DNA of 64,000 nucleotides from Gammaproteobacteria bacterium Gsub (GTDB lineage Bacteria; Pseudomonadota; Gammaproteobacteria; PS1; Pseudothioglobaceae): NCBI GenBank assembly GCA_002007405.1, contig JYIN01000005.1, positions 62,001 to 126,000 of the forward strand, read 5' to 3'. Shown piece by piece: positions 1 to 8,073 of this stretch (position 1 is its first letter; each line of letters starts with the position of its first letter). The notes under the pieces were generated by a model. It saw only the letters and a program-made list of their open reading frames with translations, ran no database searches and was not told where the DNA came from. The position numbers and the translations under genes were made by a program.

Positions 1-337
1 TGCTACGCAAAATCGCCAAGATGCTGTTAAAAGCCTAATGCAAGAGGCAGATATGCTTTTAGTGCTCGGGTCTAACAATTCATCAAACTCAAATCGTTTG
101 CGCGAAATTGCCGATAAAATGCACAAAAACGCCTATTTAATTGATACTGCTGACGAGATTAAAACCAGTTGGCTGGCAGCCGTTAATACCATTGGCGTTA
201 CTGCAGGTGCTTCGGCGCCTGAGGTGTTGGTACGAGCAGTGATTGATTATCTATATGATTATGGTGCAACTGAGGTAGTTGAAGTCAGTGGTGCGTTGGA
301 AAATGTGCATTTTCCAGTGCCTAAACCATTAAGATAA
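1..337 (+). CDS. ispH: 4-hydroxy-3-methylbut-2-enyl diphosphate reductase, C-terminal part
   Basis: This is the C-terminal third of IspH (LytB), the last enzyme of the MEP isoprenoid pathway, an iron-sulfur enzyme that reduces HMBPP to IPP and DMAPP. The reading frame is open from base 2. It begins with ATQNRQDAV, the stretch that follows the third cluster cysteine in the family, and continues with SSNSNRL (substrate-binding Ser/Asn) and GVTAGASAPEVLV, both hallmark motifs. The start and the cluster cysteines lie off the left edge. The protein ends in a normal VPKPLR tail, so the C-terminus is intact. dxr of the same pathway is in the window at 11.8-13.0 kb. Confidence 0.96.
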   Translation, partial: ATQNRQDAVKSLMQEADMLLVLGSNNSSNSNRLREIADKMHKNAYLIDTADEIKTSWLAAVNTIGVTAGASAPEVLVRAVIDYLYDYGATEVVEVSGALENVHFPVPKPLR

Positions 338-382
338 TATTATTTATTCTTGAAAATACTACTTTAAACAGGAAAAAATAAC

Positions 383-1327
383 ATGACAAAAACAGCATTG
401 ATTTGCGGCTCCTATGCATTTGATAGCATTATGGTGTTTCACGACCAATTTAAAAATCATATTTTGCCCGATAAAGTCCACATGCTCAATATTTCATTTT
501 TAGTGCCTACCTTGCGCAAAGAGTTTGGTGGCTGTGGCGGGAACATTGCTTATAACTTGCATTTGCTGGGGGCAAGTGCAATACCGATGGCTACTGTGGG
601 TGAAGATTTTGCACCGTATTTAGCTTGGATGCAAAAGCAAAATATAAACACCACACACATGCGGGTAATTGAGGGTGCCTACACTGGACAGGCTTTTATT
701 ACCACTGATATAGATGACAATCAAATTACTGCCTTTCACCCTGGGGCAATGAATGATTCACACCAAAATAGAGTATCTGATGCCAATGCAGTAGACATTG
801 GTATTATTTCTCCAGATGGTCGCGAAGGTATGATTGAACATGCCCAGCAATTCTTTGCAGCAAAAATTCCTTTTATGTTTGACCCTGGGCAAGGGATGCC
901 AATGTTTTCAGGAACGGAGTTAGTAACTTTTATTGAACAAGCAACTTATGTGGTTGTGAATGATTACGAATCACAAATGTTAGCAGATAAAACTGGGCTG
1001 GATTTGACCACCATTGCAACAAAGGTTGAGGCTTTGATTATTACCAAGGGCGGGCAGGGTTCTGAGGTGCATACAGGTGGTGAGGTAATAAGCATTGCCT
1101 CCATCAAAGCACATTCAATCCAAGACCCAACTGGCTGTGGTGATGCGTATCGTGCGGGCTTGTTATATGGATTGATGAATGACATGGATTGGCAAACTTG
1201 CGCCCAATTAGCCAATTTATTGGGATCCATTAAAATTGCACACTTAGGTACCCAAAACCACCAATTTGATATTGCTAAAATAGAAAAACTCTACCAACAA
1301 AACTATGGACAACCTTTGTTTTGCTAA
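383..1327 (+). CDS. PfkB-family carbohydrate/nucleoside kinase (adenosine-kinase-like)
   Basis: This is a 314-residue PfkB/ribokinase-fold kinase that phosphorylates a sugar or nucleoside with ATP. The N-terminal glycine motif (EFGGCGGNIAYNL, about residues 47-59) and the C-terminal signature DPTGCGDAYRAG (residues 248-259, with D254 as the expected catalytic base) are both present. Length and motif spacing are normal. The start ATG is preceded by an AGG-containing ribosome site about 10 bases upstream. The exact substrate cannot be read from sequence; adenosine is the usual annotation for this subgroup. The stop codon lies two bases before the target duplication of the downstream transposon, so the insertion just missed the gene. 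Confidence 0.85.
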   Translation: MTKTALICGSYAFDSIMVFHDQFKNHILPDKVHMLNISFLVPTLRKEFGGCGGNIAYNLHLLGASAIPMATVGEDFAPYLAWMQKQNINTTHMRVIEGAYTGQAFITTDIDDNQITAFHPGAMNDSHQNRVSDANAVDIGIISPDGREGMIEHAQQFFAAKIPFMFDPGQGMPMFSGTELVTFIEQATYVVVNDYESQMLADKTGLDLTTIATKVEALIITKGGQGSEVHTGGEVISIASIKAHSIQDPTGCGDAYRAGLLYGLMNDMDWQTCAQLANLLGSIKIAHLGTQNHQFDIAKIEKLYQQNYGQPLFC

Positions 1328-1328
1328 C

Positions 1329-1336
1329 TAAAAAAA
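1329..1336. repeat. Left 8-bp target-site duplication
   Basis: TAAAAAAA, identical to 4959-4966 outside the other transposon end. Eight bases is the duplication length expected for IS1595-family elements. The A-run means part of the identity could be chance. Confidence 0.75.
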
Positions 1337-1337
1337 G

Positions 1338-1366
1338 GGAATTATCCCTTTAACTTGACAAAATAA
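1338..1366. repeat. Left terminal inverted repeat of the transposon
   Basis: This is a 29-bp sequence whose exact reverse complement is at 4929-4957. It begins GGAATTATCCC and contains a TTGACA hexamer (1355-1360) reading inward. The next base outward (1337, G) mismatches its partner (4958). Confidence 0.92.
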
Positions 1367-1377
1367 ATCAAACCTCT

Positions 1378-1524
1378 TTAATTGTCGGATTGCCTTTTTT
1401 TATCTAAACGCATCACAAATTTTTTATTTAATTCTGCCTTAGTTGGTTCTTTAGGGCGTTTGTGTTCTGCTGCATTTGATTTTAGTAGGGCGTTTGCCAC
1501 TTTGTTTAGTGTTTTTTGTTTCAT
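1378..1524 (-). CDS. 48-residue basic protein, transposon passenger, function unknown
   Basis: This is a short ORF starting with ATG three bases after the stop of the restriction-modification gene on the same strand, and ending 12 bases inside the left inverted repeat. The product is lysine/arginine-rich and hydrophilic (begins MKQKTLNKVANALLKSNAA) with no cysteines and no membrane segment. No clear ribosome-binding site is visible, so translation would probably be coupled to the upstream gene. I do not recognise a family. It could be a small DNA-binding or controlling peptide, but nothing in the sequence proves this and it may be a chance ORF. Confidence 0.4.
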   Translation of the reverse strand: MKQKTLNKVANALLKSNAAEHKRPKEPTKAELNKKFVMRLDKKRQSDN

Positions 1525-1527
1525 AAT

Positions 1528-3921
1528 TTATAAGTTAGCACTATAAGGCAAGGATTTAATATAATCTTCCATAAATTTCCAGTCTGGGTTGCCTTGATTG
1601 TCTACAGGAAGTTTAATTTTAGTTTTTAATAGCCTTTCTCCAGTCCAACTCCTACCGAATGAATATTTTGGTCTTTCTTGGTCAAGAATTGCCACAAGGA
1701 ATAGGGCGTTATATTTATTAAGGTTTTCATTATATCCACAAGATGTTTTACCGCTCATACCTATAAAATCATTTTCTTGATATGTTGTATAACCTGCACT
1801 GCCAGCCCCTATGTGGATAAATACAATACAATTTCCTTTAGAGATGTATTGGCTATTCTCTTCCTTTGCACACATTGCATTTAGCCCATTATTAGATTTT
1901 TTTGCAGCAATATAAGGTACTTCGTCTCCTTTTGTTAGTTCGTTTGTTGTTGCTCCCCTGGTGTCTTCTATATTTGTAAAAATTTCATCAAGTGCAAAAT
2001 TTTTATACTTATTAAAATTCAAGTTAATTACACCTATTTTAGGATTTTTATTAGGAATTAAACAATCGCCAATAATACCGTCAATGTTTAGATTACTTGT
2101 AATTTTAAAGGCTACTACATCTCTTATTACTTGTTCTAAATAATTTACAGTTAATCTACTGTAATCAGTTTCCATATATGCTTCGGCACACCATTCATCA
2201 TTTGACAATACTTTGGTTACTTCACTAAAGCCAACTTTTACAGTGTTGTTTGTATATAAATCTATCCACTTATTTTTTATTTCCGTCCATTGATTGTCAT
2301 AATCAAACCTACCCTTTGTTTTTTTATTGTAAAAACCATCGTCTTTAAAATACCCAAAAAAGGTTTTTTTATTTTGTGGATGCGGTATGTGTGCTTCAAA
2401 TACCATTATGCAAGTTACAACGCCTACTTTTGAATTTTTAAATAATTCGTTTGGCATAGAGAACACTGCTTTTAAAGTGTGTTTGGACAATAACTGCTCT
2501 TTTAATCTCAGCCTTTCCCCGCTTTGTGCTAAAGCACAACTCATAGGAACAATAGCAACACACCTGCCGTGTTTTTCTAAACATGCTAAATTATTTAGTA
2601 TAAATTTTAGCTCTTCTATGTCCTCTTTTTTTGACTTATACGGTGGGTTTAAAAAACCAACTGTTGGCTTCTTGGTTTTAATTTCTTTAATAATAGATTT
2701 GTCAAAACAATTGCCACCAATAATGTTACTTTTACCATCCCCGTGAAGCAACATATTAGATACTGCAAGTGGGTATATTTCAGGTTGATATTCCACGCCA
2801 AATAATTGGTTCTGTTTGATATTTTTTTCTTTATCTAAATCCCCATTACACTTTTCAATCATTTGTTTCATTGCTGATACTAAAAAACCTGATGTGCCTG
2901 TGCAATTATCAAATACAATGTCATTGGTCTTTATATCTACAATATCAGCAAAAAGTTCTGTTATATGGGGGGGCGTTAAAACAATACCCAAACCCTTATC
3001 AGCATTAGAGTATCTTAAAAATTCAATATAAAATTGCCCTAAAACATCATAATATTTATAGGTTCTAACATAGCCATTGATATTTTCATCAATATCATTT
3101 ATCAATTCCTTTAATTCTTTTAATTCTTTTGATTTTTGATTTTTGATTAAACTAGGATGAGTGGAGATGAAGTTGTAATTTTCCATTAGTATATCAATTT
3201 TATCTCCTTGTAAATCTTCGGTTTTTAATTGATCTTTTATTATTTCTACCAATGTATTAGAGAGAATTTTATTACTGCTTATTCCCGCATAATCCCTATA
3301 AAAGTCTTTATTATCTAAAGCGATTAATATGCCACTAACAAGCAAACTTCTTTTATCTTCTTTAATTTTTAATTTATGTAATTGTTCATTTAATGTTTTA
3401 GAGTAGTCCAATAACTCTTCGTATTTCTCTTTTCTTTTTGCTACATCTTGCGAAAGTCCTGCTACTATATCTTCAATAGTAATTAGAGTGTTACCGAAAA
3501 TTTGCTCTGCTACATCTCTGTTTTTTCTTTGGATAAAATATGAAACTTTAATATTATCTGCCTCTACTCCACTAACAGCCAAAGATAAAACATCAAACTC
3601 TTTAGATAAATAAGAGGAATAAAGTAAAACACCATCAACCGCATAATCAACAAATTTATCCCTATTTTTACTTTCATGTTTTAATATATCTGCTTTACAT
3701 TCAACAATAATTAATAAATCTTGTTCGTCGTTTATTGAAATAATAAATTCAGGTTTGCCAATGCTGTTACCTTTCTTGGAGGCGTTTTTAAGAAGTTTGG
3801 TTATTTTTGGGTTGTTAGATGATTGTTCTTCAAAAATAATACCGTTAAACAATTTATCTTTTTGAAAATGTTGTCTAACTATATTTTCGGTATCTCTTTC
3901 GTTTAGTTTTTTCTTAGCCAT
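1528..3921 (-). CDS. Single-chain Type IIG-like restriction-modification enzyme (nuclease, N6-adenine methyltransferase, specificity domain)
   Basis: The 797-residue product reads as three fused parts. Near residues 57-76 there is a PD-(D/E)xK-like nuclease pattern: P57-E58, then E74-C-K76 after a hydrophobic strand. A helical linker (about 160-300) follows. The gamma-type N6-adenine methyltransferase then has LTPP at 315-318, motif I around D338-G345 (DNCTGTSG) and catalytic NPPY at 425-428. The last ~140 residues resemble half of a Type I specificity subunit. Self-contained R-M-S chains of this kind are Type IIG. It is the passenger of the transposon, 76 bases after the transposase, with a G-rich ribosome site (TAGGGGG) before the ATG. 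No separate hsdR or hsdS is nearby. A methylase-only role is possible if the nuclease is inactive. Confidence 0.82.
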   Translation of the reverse strand: MAKKKLNERDTENIVRQHFQKDKLFNGIIFEEQSSNNPKITKLLKNASKKGNSIGKPEFIISINDEQDLLIIVECKADILKHESKNRDKFVDYAVDGVLLYSSYLSKEFDVLSLAVSGVEADNIKVSYFIQRKNRDVAEQIFGNTLITIEDIVAGLSQDVAKRKEKYEELLDYSKTLNEQLHKLKIKEDKRSLLVSGILIALDNKDFYRDYAGISSNKILSNTLVEIIKDQLKTEDLQGDKIDILMENYNFISTHPSLIKNQKSKELKELKELINDIDENINGYVRTYKYYDVLGQFYIEFLRYSNADKGLGIVLTPPHITELFADIVDIKTNDIVFDNCTGTSGFLVSAMKQMIEKCNGDLDKEKNIKQNQLFGVEYQPEIYPLAVSNMLLHGDGKSNIIGGNCFDKSIIKEIKTKKPTVGFLNPPYKSKKEDIEELKFILNNLACLEKHGRCVAIVPMSCALAQSGERLRLKEQLLSKHTLKAVFSMPNELFKNSKVGVVTCIMVFEAHIPHPQNKKTFFGYFKDDGFYNKKTKGRFDYDNQWTEIKNKWIDLYTNNTVKVGFSEVTKVLSNDEWCAEAYMETDYSRLTVNYLEQVIRDVVAFKITSNLNIDGIIGDCLIPNKNPKIGVINLNFNKYKNFALDEIFTNIEDTRGATTNELTKGDEVPYIAAKKSNNGLNAMCAKEENSQYISKGNCIVFIHIGAGSAGYTTYQENDFIGMSGKTSCGYNENLNKYNALFLVAILDQERPKYSFGRSWTGERLLKTKIKLPVDNQGNPDWKFMEDYIKSLPYSANL

Positions 3922-3997
3922 TTACCAACCCCCTATAAGTAACAACTTTACCAAACATATTGCCAAATAAACTATTCAATCTATCTCGTGTATCTAT

Positions 3998-4840
3998 TTA
4001 ACAATTACCCTCATTAAGTCTAAATGTAAATTCGTTAATGTATCTCTGTAAGTGCTTAACAGAGAAGTTATGATAAATACCATTATAACCTCGCTTCAAT
4101 ACCGCCCAAACACTCTCTATACTATTGGTGTGTGCCATACCTCTTACATACTCTTTAGCGGAGTGATTAACTTGCATTCTATCGTATTGAACACCTTTAT
4201 ACCCTCTTAATTCATCGGTCATAAGTAAAGCACTTCGGCTTACATTATTAGATAAAACGGTTTGCAAGGTATCAGTTTTAGTATTGTTTATAACTTCTGC
4301 TTTAATTTTGCCATCTCGTTGTTTCATACCCATAACAATACTTTTATTTGCACCACCTTGAGAGCCTTTTATTTTCTTGTTTTTGTGTTTATTTGCCTCT
4401 TTACCGCCAATATAAGTTTCGTCCGCTTCAACAATACCACTTAACAAACTATTATCACTAGAACAAGCAAGTCTTAGTCTGTGCATCATATACCACGCTG
4501 TAGATTGCTTAATGCTTAACTCTTTACTTAACTGCATACTAGATATTCCCTTTCTTGAGGTAAGTAACAAATACCCTGCAAACAGCCATTTACGAGGGTC
4601 TATCTTGCTCCTTTCAAGTGGAGTATTAGCAAATACATTAAAGTAACTTCTGCAATCACCACACCAATAATTTATCCCATCTCTTTGCGGTTTGATTTTA
4701 CTATCACACTCACACTTACTACATACTTTTTTACCTTGCCAAATGGTTTTTTCAAAATATTTTATAGCACTTTCTTTGGTTGGATATAACTCCATAAGGT
4801 TGAATAAACTTAATGTTTTTGCTTTTCTTTTATTGCACAT
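3998..4840 (-). CDS. IS1595-family (ISXO2-like) transposase
   Basis: This is the DDE-type transposase that mobilises the surrounding element. It has an N-terminal zinc ribbon (CSKC and CGDC pairs about 20 residues apart), a helix-turn-helix-like segment, and the catalytic core: EADETYIGG for the first Asp, LLMTDELRGY for the second, and HTNSIESVWAVLKRGY near the C-terminus, which is typical of the family. The frame is intact. I chose the ATG at 4840 (280 residues). A TTG at 4906 would add 22 residues, but that TTG is part of a TTGACA that looks like the -35 box, with GATACT 18 bases on. Confidence 0.9.
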   Translation of the reverse strand: MCNKRKAKTLSLFNLMELYPTKESAIKYFEKTIWQGKKVCSKCECDSKIKPQRDGINYWCGDCRSYFNVFANTPLERSKIDPRKWLFAGYLLLTSRKGISSMQLSKELSIKQSTAWYMMHRLRLACSSDNSLLSGIVEADETYIGGKEANKHKNKKIKGSQGGANKSIVMGMKQRDGKIKAEVINNTKTDTLQTVLSNNVSRSALLMTDELRGYKGVQYDRMQVNHSAKEYVRGMAHTNSIESVWAVLKRGYNGIYHNFSVKHLQRYINEFTFRLNEGNC

Positions 4841-4876
4841 ATTATGGCTTATAAGTTGTTGTTTTAATATTGTGAT

Positions 4877-4906
4877 AGTATCAACAAATACAGTATTATT
4901 TGTCAA
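4877..4906 (-). promoter_or_regulatory. Putative transposase promoter
   Basis: On the minus strand TTGACA (4906-4901) is followed after 18 bases by GATACT (4882-4877), about 35 bases before the ATG at 4840. The -35 box is perfect and the -10 matches 4 of 6. This is inferred from sequence only. Confidence 0.4.
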
Positions 4907-4928
4907 GTTTTGTAGTAAAAATATTTAA

Positions 4929-4957
4929 TTATTTTGTCAAGTTAAAGGGATAATTCC
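4929..4957. repeat. Right terminal inverted repeat of the transposon
   Basis: Exact reverse complement of 1338-1366. It ends 13 bases before the -10 box of the tRNA-Thr gene. Confidence 0.92.
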
Positions 4958-4958
4958 T

Positions 4959-4966
4959 TAAAAAAA
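4959..4966. repeat. Right 8-bp target-site duplication
   Basis: TAAAAAAA, identical to 1329-1336. Removing one copy plus the element joins the kinase gene end directly to the tRNA-Thr promoter region. Confidence 0.75.
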
Positions 4967-4970
4967 TGGG

Positions 4971-4976
4971 TATAAT
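4971..4976 (+). promoter_or_regulatory. -10 box of the tRNA-Thr promoter
   Basis: A perfect TATAAT lies 13 bases before the mature tRNA 5' end. Counting 17 bases upstream puts the -35 position inside the transposon end, where no good -35 hexamer is present (the nearest, TTGTCA at 4934-4939, is 31 bases away). The insertion therefore replaced the original upstream promoter half. Confidence 0.6.
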
Positions 4977-4989
4977 CCACAATTTTTAT

Positions 4990-5065
4990 GCCGAAGTAGC
5001 ACAGTTGGTAGTGCAACTGATTTGTAATCAGTAGGTCGCCAGTTCGAGTCCGGCCTTCGGCACCA
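4990..5065 (+). tRNA. tRNA-Thr (anticodon TGT)
   Basis: This is a 76-base cloverleaf. The acceptor stem GCCGAAG pairs with CTTCGGC, the discriminator is A and CCA is encoded. The anticodon arm has TGT in the loop, and the T-arm contains GTTCGAGTC. The TGT anticodon reads ACA-type threonine codons. An AT-only palindrome (5065-5083) follows directly and may help end transcription. Confidence 0.95.
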
Positions 5066-5156
5066 TATTTTTTAAAAAAATATTTCTAGGGGTTGATCTG
5101 GTCGTTTAATCCCGCCTCTTATCCTAACTTAAAGGGCGCATATTTTATGTATTGGT

Positions 5157-6185
5157 TCATAATGCAAATTTGTTTAATTGGCTGATAATTTTATTAACAG
5201 GTGCGGGCAAACCAAGCGAGTGTTGAGAGGCAGGATAAAAAGTCTTATTGCTATTTTTACAATCAATTAAAACTGGGTGGATTAAAAGGTGATAGTGGGT
5301 AAAACTGTGTTTGAATGCAGGTAGAGTTTTTTGTTTTTGCGCATTTTTATCAAAATTGGTAATCGCTTGGCTAATGCTATTTTTATTATTTTCACATTCT
5401 ACAAAACTCCACAACCCGCCCCAAATTCCTTTACTCGGGCGTTTTTGTAGATAAACTCGGTTTTTTTCATTGATAAAAATCAGCATTGCAATTTTTTTGG
5501 TAGGTTTGGGTTTTTTGGGTTTTGGATTGGGAAATATAGCTTGGGTTTTATGTTTTTTTGTTTGGCAGCCTTGGGCAATCGGGCAGTGTTGGCAAGAGGG
5601 GTTTTGACGCGTGCATAAAGTTGCCCCAAAATCCATAATCGCCTGCGTGTAATCTGCAATGCGTTGGTTTGGTGTGTGTTTTTCAGCTAAGTGCCATAAT
5701 CTTTTTAAAGTTTTGGCTTGCCCATAATGCCCGCTGACTTCGTGATATCGGGATAGGACACGCCTGACATTACCGTCTAATATGGTGTGGTTTTGGTTAA
5801 AACTGATAGATAAAATCGCTGCTGCGCTAGATTTTCCAATTCCAGGCAGGTTAATAATTTGTGCAAATTCACGCGGAAACTCTCCTTGATATTGTGCCAT
5901 GATGATTTTTGCACTGGCGTGCAAATTTCTAGCTCTAGCGTAGTAACCCAGCCCCGCCCACTGCCTTAAAACTGTATCTTCCTTTGCCGCGGCAAGTGTT
6001 GCCAAAGTTGGGAAGTTTTGGATAAAATTATTAAAATATCCAATCACAGTGAGCACTTGGGTCTGTTGTAGCATTACCTCGCTAATCCAAACATGATAAG
6101 GGTTTTTGGGAGTTGATTGCCAAGGTAGATTTTTTCGTCCAAAGACATCAAACCATTTTAATAATGGTTTTGAGATTGCCTCCAT
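5157..6185 (-). CDS. mutY: Adenine DNA glycosylase
   Basis: MutY removes adenine mispaired with 8-oxoguanine in base-excision repair. The 342-residue protein shows the N-terminal WISEVMLQQTQV with the catalytic Glu, the helix-hairpin-helix INLPGIGKSSAAAI, the catalytic Asp in ILDGNVRRVLSR, and the four cluster cysteines (C-x6-C-x2-C-x5-C, CTRQNPSCQHCPIAQGC). The C-terminal NUDIX-like 8-oxoG recognition domain follows and carries the usual GIWGGLW motif. The start ATG overlaps the stop region of metA, so the two are probably co-transcribed. Confidence 0.96.
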   Translation of the reverse strand: MEAISKPLLKWFDVFGRKNLPWQSTPKNPYHVWISEVMLQQTQVLTVIGYFNNFIQNFPTLATLAAAKEDTVLRQWAGLGYYARARNLHASAKIIMAQYQGEFPREFAQIINLPGIGKSSAAAILSISFNQNHTILDGNVRRVLSRYHEVSGHYGQAKTLKRLWHLAEKHTPNQRIADYTQAIMDFGATLCTRQNPSCQHCPIAQGCQTKKHKTQAIFPNPKPKKPKPTKKIAMLIFINEKNRVYLQKRPSKGIWGGLWSFVECENNKNSISQAITNFDKNAQKQKTLPAFKHSFTHYHLLIHPVLIDCKNSNKTFYPASQHSLGLPAPVNKIISQLNKFAL

Positions 6186-7240
6186 TACTTTAAGCCCAGT
6201 GGGTCATTTGCATCAATGTTATCCATAAACGGCTTGTCAATGTCTTCATGGGTAACCTGATAGACACAACCAATCCAGTTGTTAATAATGGCGTTAGTAG
6301 TGTTGCCCCAAGTGTTGTTAAGTGTTTGATTGATGAGCTTCTCAGGAAAATCACCCAATGCAAATTCTCCTGCTAATAATTTATCTCTATATTCGTTTAA
6401 AATAGCCTTATTTTGTGCATTTAGATAATGTTTGGGAAAATCTGGATAATCAACCCGAGAACCACTTAAAAACGCTGCCACTTCACGCTTATATTCTTTT
6501 AAAAGGCTGATGGTGTCGTATTCTGGATGCCCTTGGAAAAATACAATGCGTAGTAAATCTTGACTAACACAAAGGTGTGCGCCAACCGTGCCACTGACCA
6601 AAATTTTTATCCCTGCTTCCTTAAATTGGGTGCTTAAGATTTGATTAAAACGCGAATGAGGCACATCAAACTTTGTATTAGCACCGCTAACCAGCGGATG
6701 AGTACGGTCAATGACGCTATGTTGAAACACTCCCCAACATTTTTTATCTAATGGTTGGCGTTTTTTCCCGTAACGAAACTCAAGCACAGCATGGGTTGCT
6801 AAACACGAACACAAAGTTGAGGTAACACAGTCATATGACCAGTCAACGACCTCTTTAAGTTGCTGATAAAATGGCGCTTTTTGTAAATTGGCATCTTCAA
6901 CATGCGCACCGGTAATAATGAGTGCGTCTAGCCCTTGTTTTTTAATGTCGTCAAAATCTTGATAATAAGTGTTAATATGTGTTTTGGCCTTGTTCCCACG
7001 CTTAATAGCAGGCAGGGTAAAAGGATGGAGGTAGAATTGTGCAATTTGATTTGAATGCCCAATTAAACGGAAAAATTGCCGCTCAGTTGCCTCAAGTGCG
7101 GCATCTGGCATCATGTTAAGTAGCCCAATATGAAGCTCACGAATGGCTTGATGGTCAGCCCTGTCTTTAGACAGGATAGTTTCGCCTTCGTTTTTAAGGC
7201 GTGCAAATGAAGGTAAATTTGAGTGGGCGATTAGCGGCAT
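6185..7240 (-). CDS. metA: Homoserine O-succinyltransferase family protein
   Basis: This enzyme acylates homoserine, the first committed step of methionine synthesis. The 351-residue protein shows the family start (RELHIGLLNMMPDAALEATERQF), the nucleophile region TSTLCSCLATHAVL and the catalytic-triad segment FFQGHPEYD. Family members use either succinyl-CoA or acetyl-CoA, and that choice cannot be settled by eye. The ATG overlaps the end of the upstream ATPase gene by 10 bases, and mutY follows immediately, so ATPase-metA-mutY look like one transcript. Confidence 0.9.
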   Translation of the reverse strand: MPLIAHSNLPSFARLKNEGETILSKDRADHQAIRELHIGLLNMMPDAALEATERQFFRLIGHSNQIAQFYLHPFTLPAIKRGNKAKTHINTYYQDFDDIKKQGLDALIITGAHVEDANLQKAPFYQQLKEVVDWSYDCVTSTLCSCLATHAVLEFRYGKKRQPLDKKCWGVFQHSVIDRTHPLVSGANTKFDVPHSRFNQILSTQFKEAGIKILVSGTVGAHLCVSQDLLRIVFFQGHPEYDTISLLKEYKREVAAFLSGSRVDYPDFPKHYLNAQNKAILNEYRDKLLAGEFALGDFPEKLINQTLNNTWGNTTNAIINNWIGCVYQVTHEDIDKPFMDNIDANDPLGLK

Positions 7241-8073
7241 TTAATTGTCTTTTCAATCAATGTTAATACTTCGTTAGCATCACTGCATTGGTAGATATCT
7301 TCACTATCAATGATACATCCATACTTTTGTGCAATCGCCTCATATTTTGGAGTGCGATGTCTTAACAGATGAGGGAATATCCACCCGACAAAAGCATCAG
7401 GGTCAATTTGGGCGACATAAGTCAGTGCGTTTTCAGCCAAGTAGGTGTTGAGCTGTGTGGTTAAAAATTCATGTTGGTAATATAAGGGTTTTGGGTGGGC
7501 TTTTGCACGCTCAATGAGCGTTAATTCACTGGCTTTGCTAGCCCTAATATAAAGAATTAAGGTGTGCTTGGACAGCATTTGATACAAGGAGGTGTCGTCA
7601 AGCTCACATAAACTACCGCCAGCATCATTGATAAAATGATTAAAACCTTGCTTTGTGGATTTCTTAATAAATTTAGCCACATCAAGCATAGCGCCAGTCT
7701 CGGCTTTTTTATGTAGTGCTTGGCGTTTGTTAAATTCATCAATCGGTAAACCGCCTTGCTCTGGATTACCGACCTTGCCTAAAAAGTGAGATACTGAAGA
7801 TAGGTTGTCAAAACTGATATGATTTTGCAGGCTGATTGATTCACTGTCTAACAGTTTGGCAAGCCAGCGGTCTTGTTTAACGCGGTTTTTGATATTATCT
7901 AAAATAGCATCGTTCATATACCCAGCACCAATACGATAATCGCTAGAATAATGAAACCATTCCCCATCTTTGCTTAGCATCTTTGCTAGATGGGTTTTGC
8001 CTACGCCCGACATCCCTAGCAAAGTTAAGCGTTTGTGTTTTGCGTTTTTAAATTGTTCGGCGGATAATTTCAT
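7231..8073 (-). CDS. P-loop ATPase of unknown function, metA neighbour
   Basis: This is a 280-residue cytosolic protein with a textbook Walker A motif near the N-terminus ([16 protein letters not shown], residues 18-33). A distinctive block [14 protein letters not shown] in the middle may supply the acidic Walker B residues. No membrane segment is visible. Its start overlaps alaC by 4 bases and its end overlaps metA by 10 bases, so the three genes are tightly coupled. From general knowledge, proteins of this type recur beside metA in gammaproteobacteria, which hints at a link to amino-acid metabolism. The reaction is unknown. Confidence 0.75.
   Translation of the reverse strand: MKLSAEQFKNAKHKRLTLLGMSGVGKTHLAKMLSKDGEWFHYSSDYRIGAGYMNDAILDNIKNRVKQDRWLAKLLDSESISLQNHISFDNLSSVSHFLGKVGNPEQGGLPIDEFNKRQALHKKAETGAMLDVAKFIKKSTKQGFNHFINDAGGSLCELDDTSLYQMLSKHTLILYIRASKASELTLIERAKAHPKPLYYQHEFLTTQLNTYLAENALTYVAQIDPDAFVGWIFPHLLRHRTPKYEAIAQKYGCIIDSEDIYQCSDANEVLTLIEKTIKCR

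Larger units (their letters stand above)
1337..4958. mobile_element. IS1595-type transposon carrying a restriction-modification enzyme
   Basis: This is a complete 3.6-kb element. Its ends are a 29-bp perfect inverted repeat (1338-1366 and 4929-4957) plus one mismatched outermost base. It is flanked by an exact 8-bp direct repeat (TAAAAAAA at 1329-1336 and 4959-4966), the target-duplication length known for the IS1595 family. The transposase belongs to that family, and the element is otherwise filled by one large restriction-modification gene and a 48-codon ORF, all on the minus strand. IS1595 relatives with passenger genes are known. Intact ends, an intact transposase and a clean target duplication suggest recent insertion, although the A-rich target makes the duplication less distinctive. 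Confidence 0.88.

Noticed and set aside
1337-1351. GGGAATTATCCCTT hairpin after the kinase gene as a transcription terminator
   Set aside because: It is part of the transposon inverted repeat, fully explained by the matching copy at 4929-4957.
1598-3031. Plus-strand frames of 60-119 codons inside the RM gene
   Set aside because: They are shadows of the minus-strand gene, with no start signals or recognisable domains.
4841-4906. 22-residue N-terminal extension of the transposase from a TTG
   Set aside because: The TTG belongs to a TTGACA promoter-like hexamer, there is no ribosome site, and family similarity begins later.
5065-5083. AT-only palindrome after tRNA-Thr as a strong terminator
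   Set aside because: The stem is all A-T and lacks a stable GC core; it was mentioned only with the tRNA.
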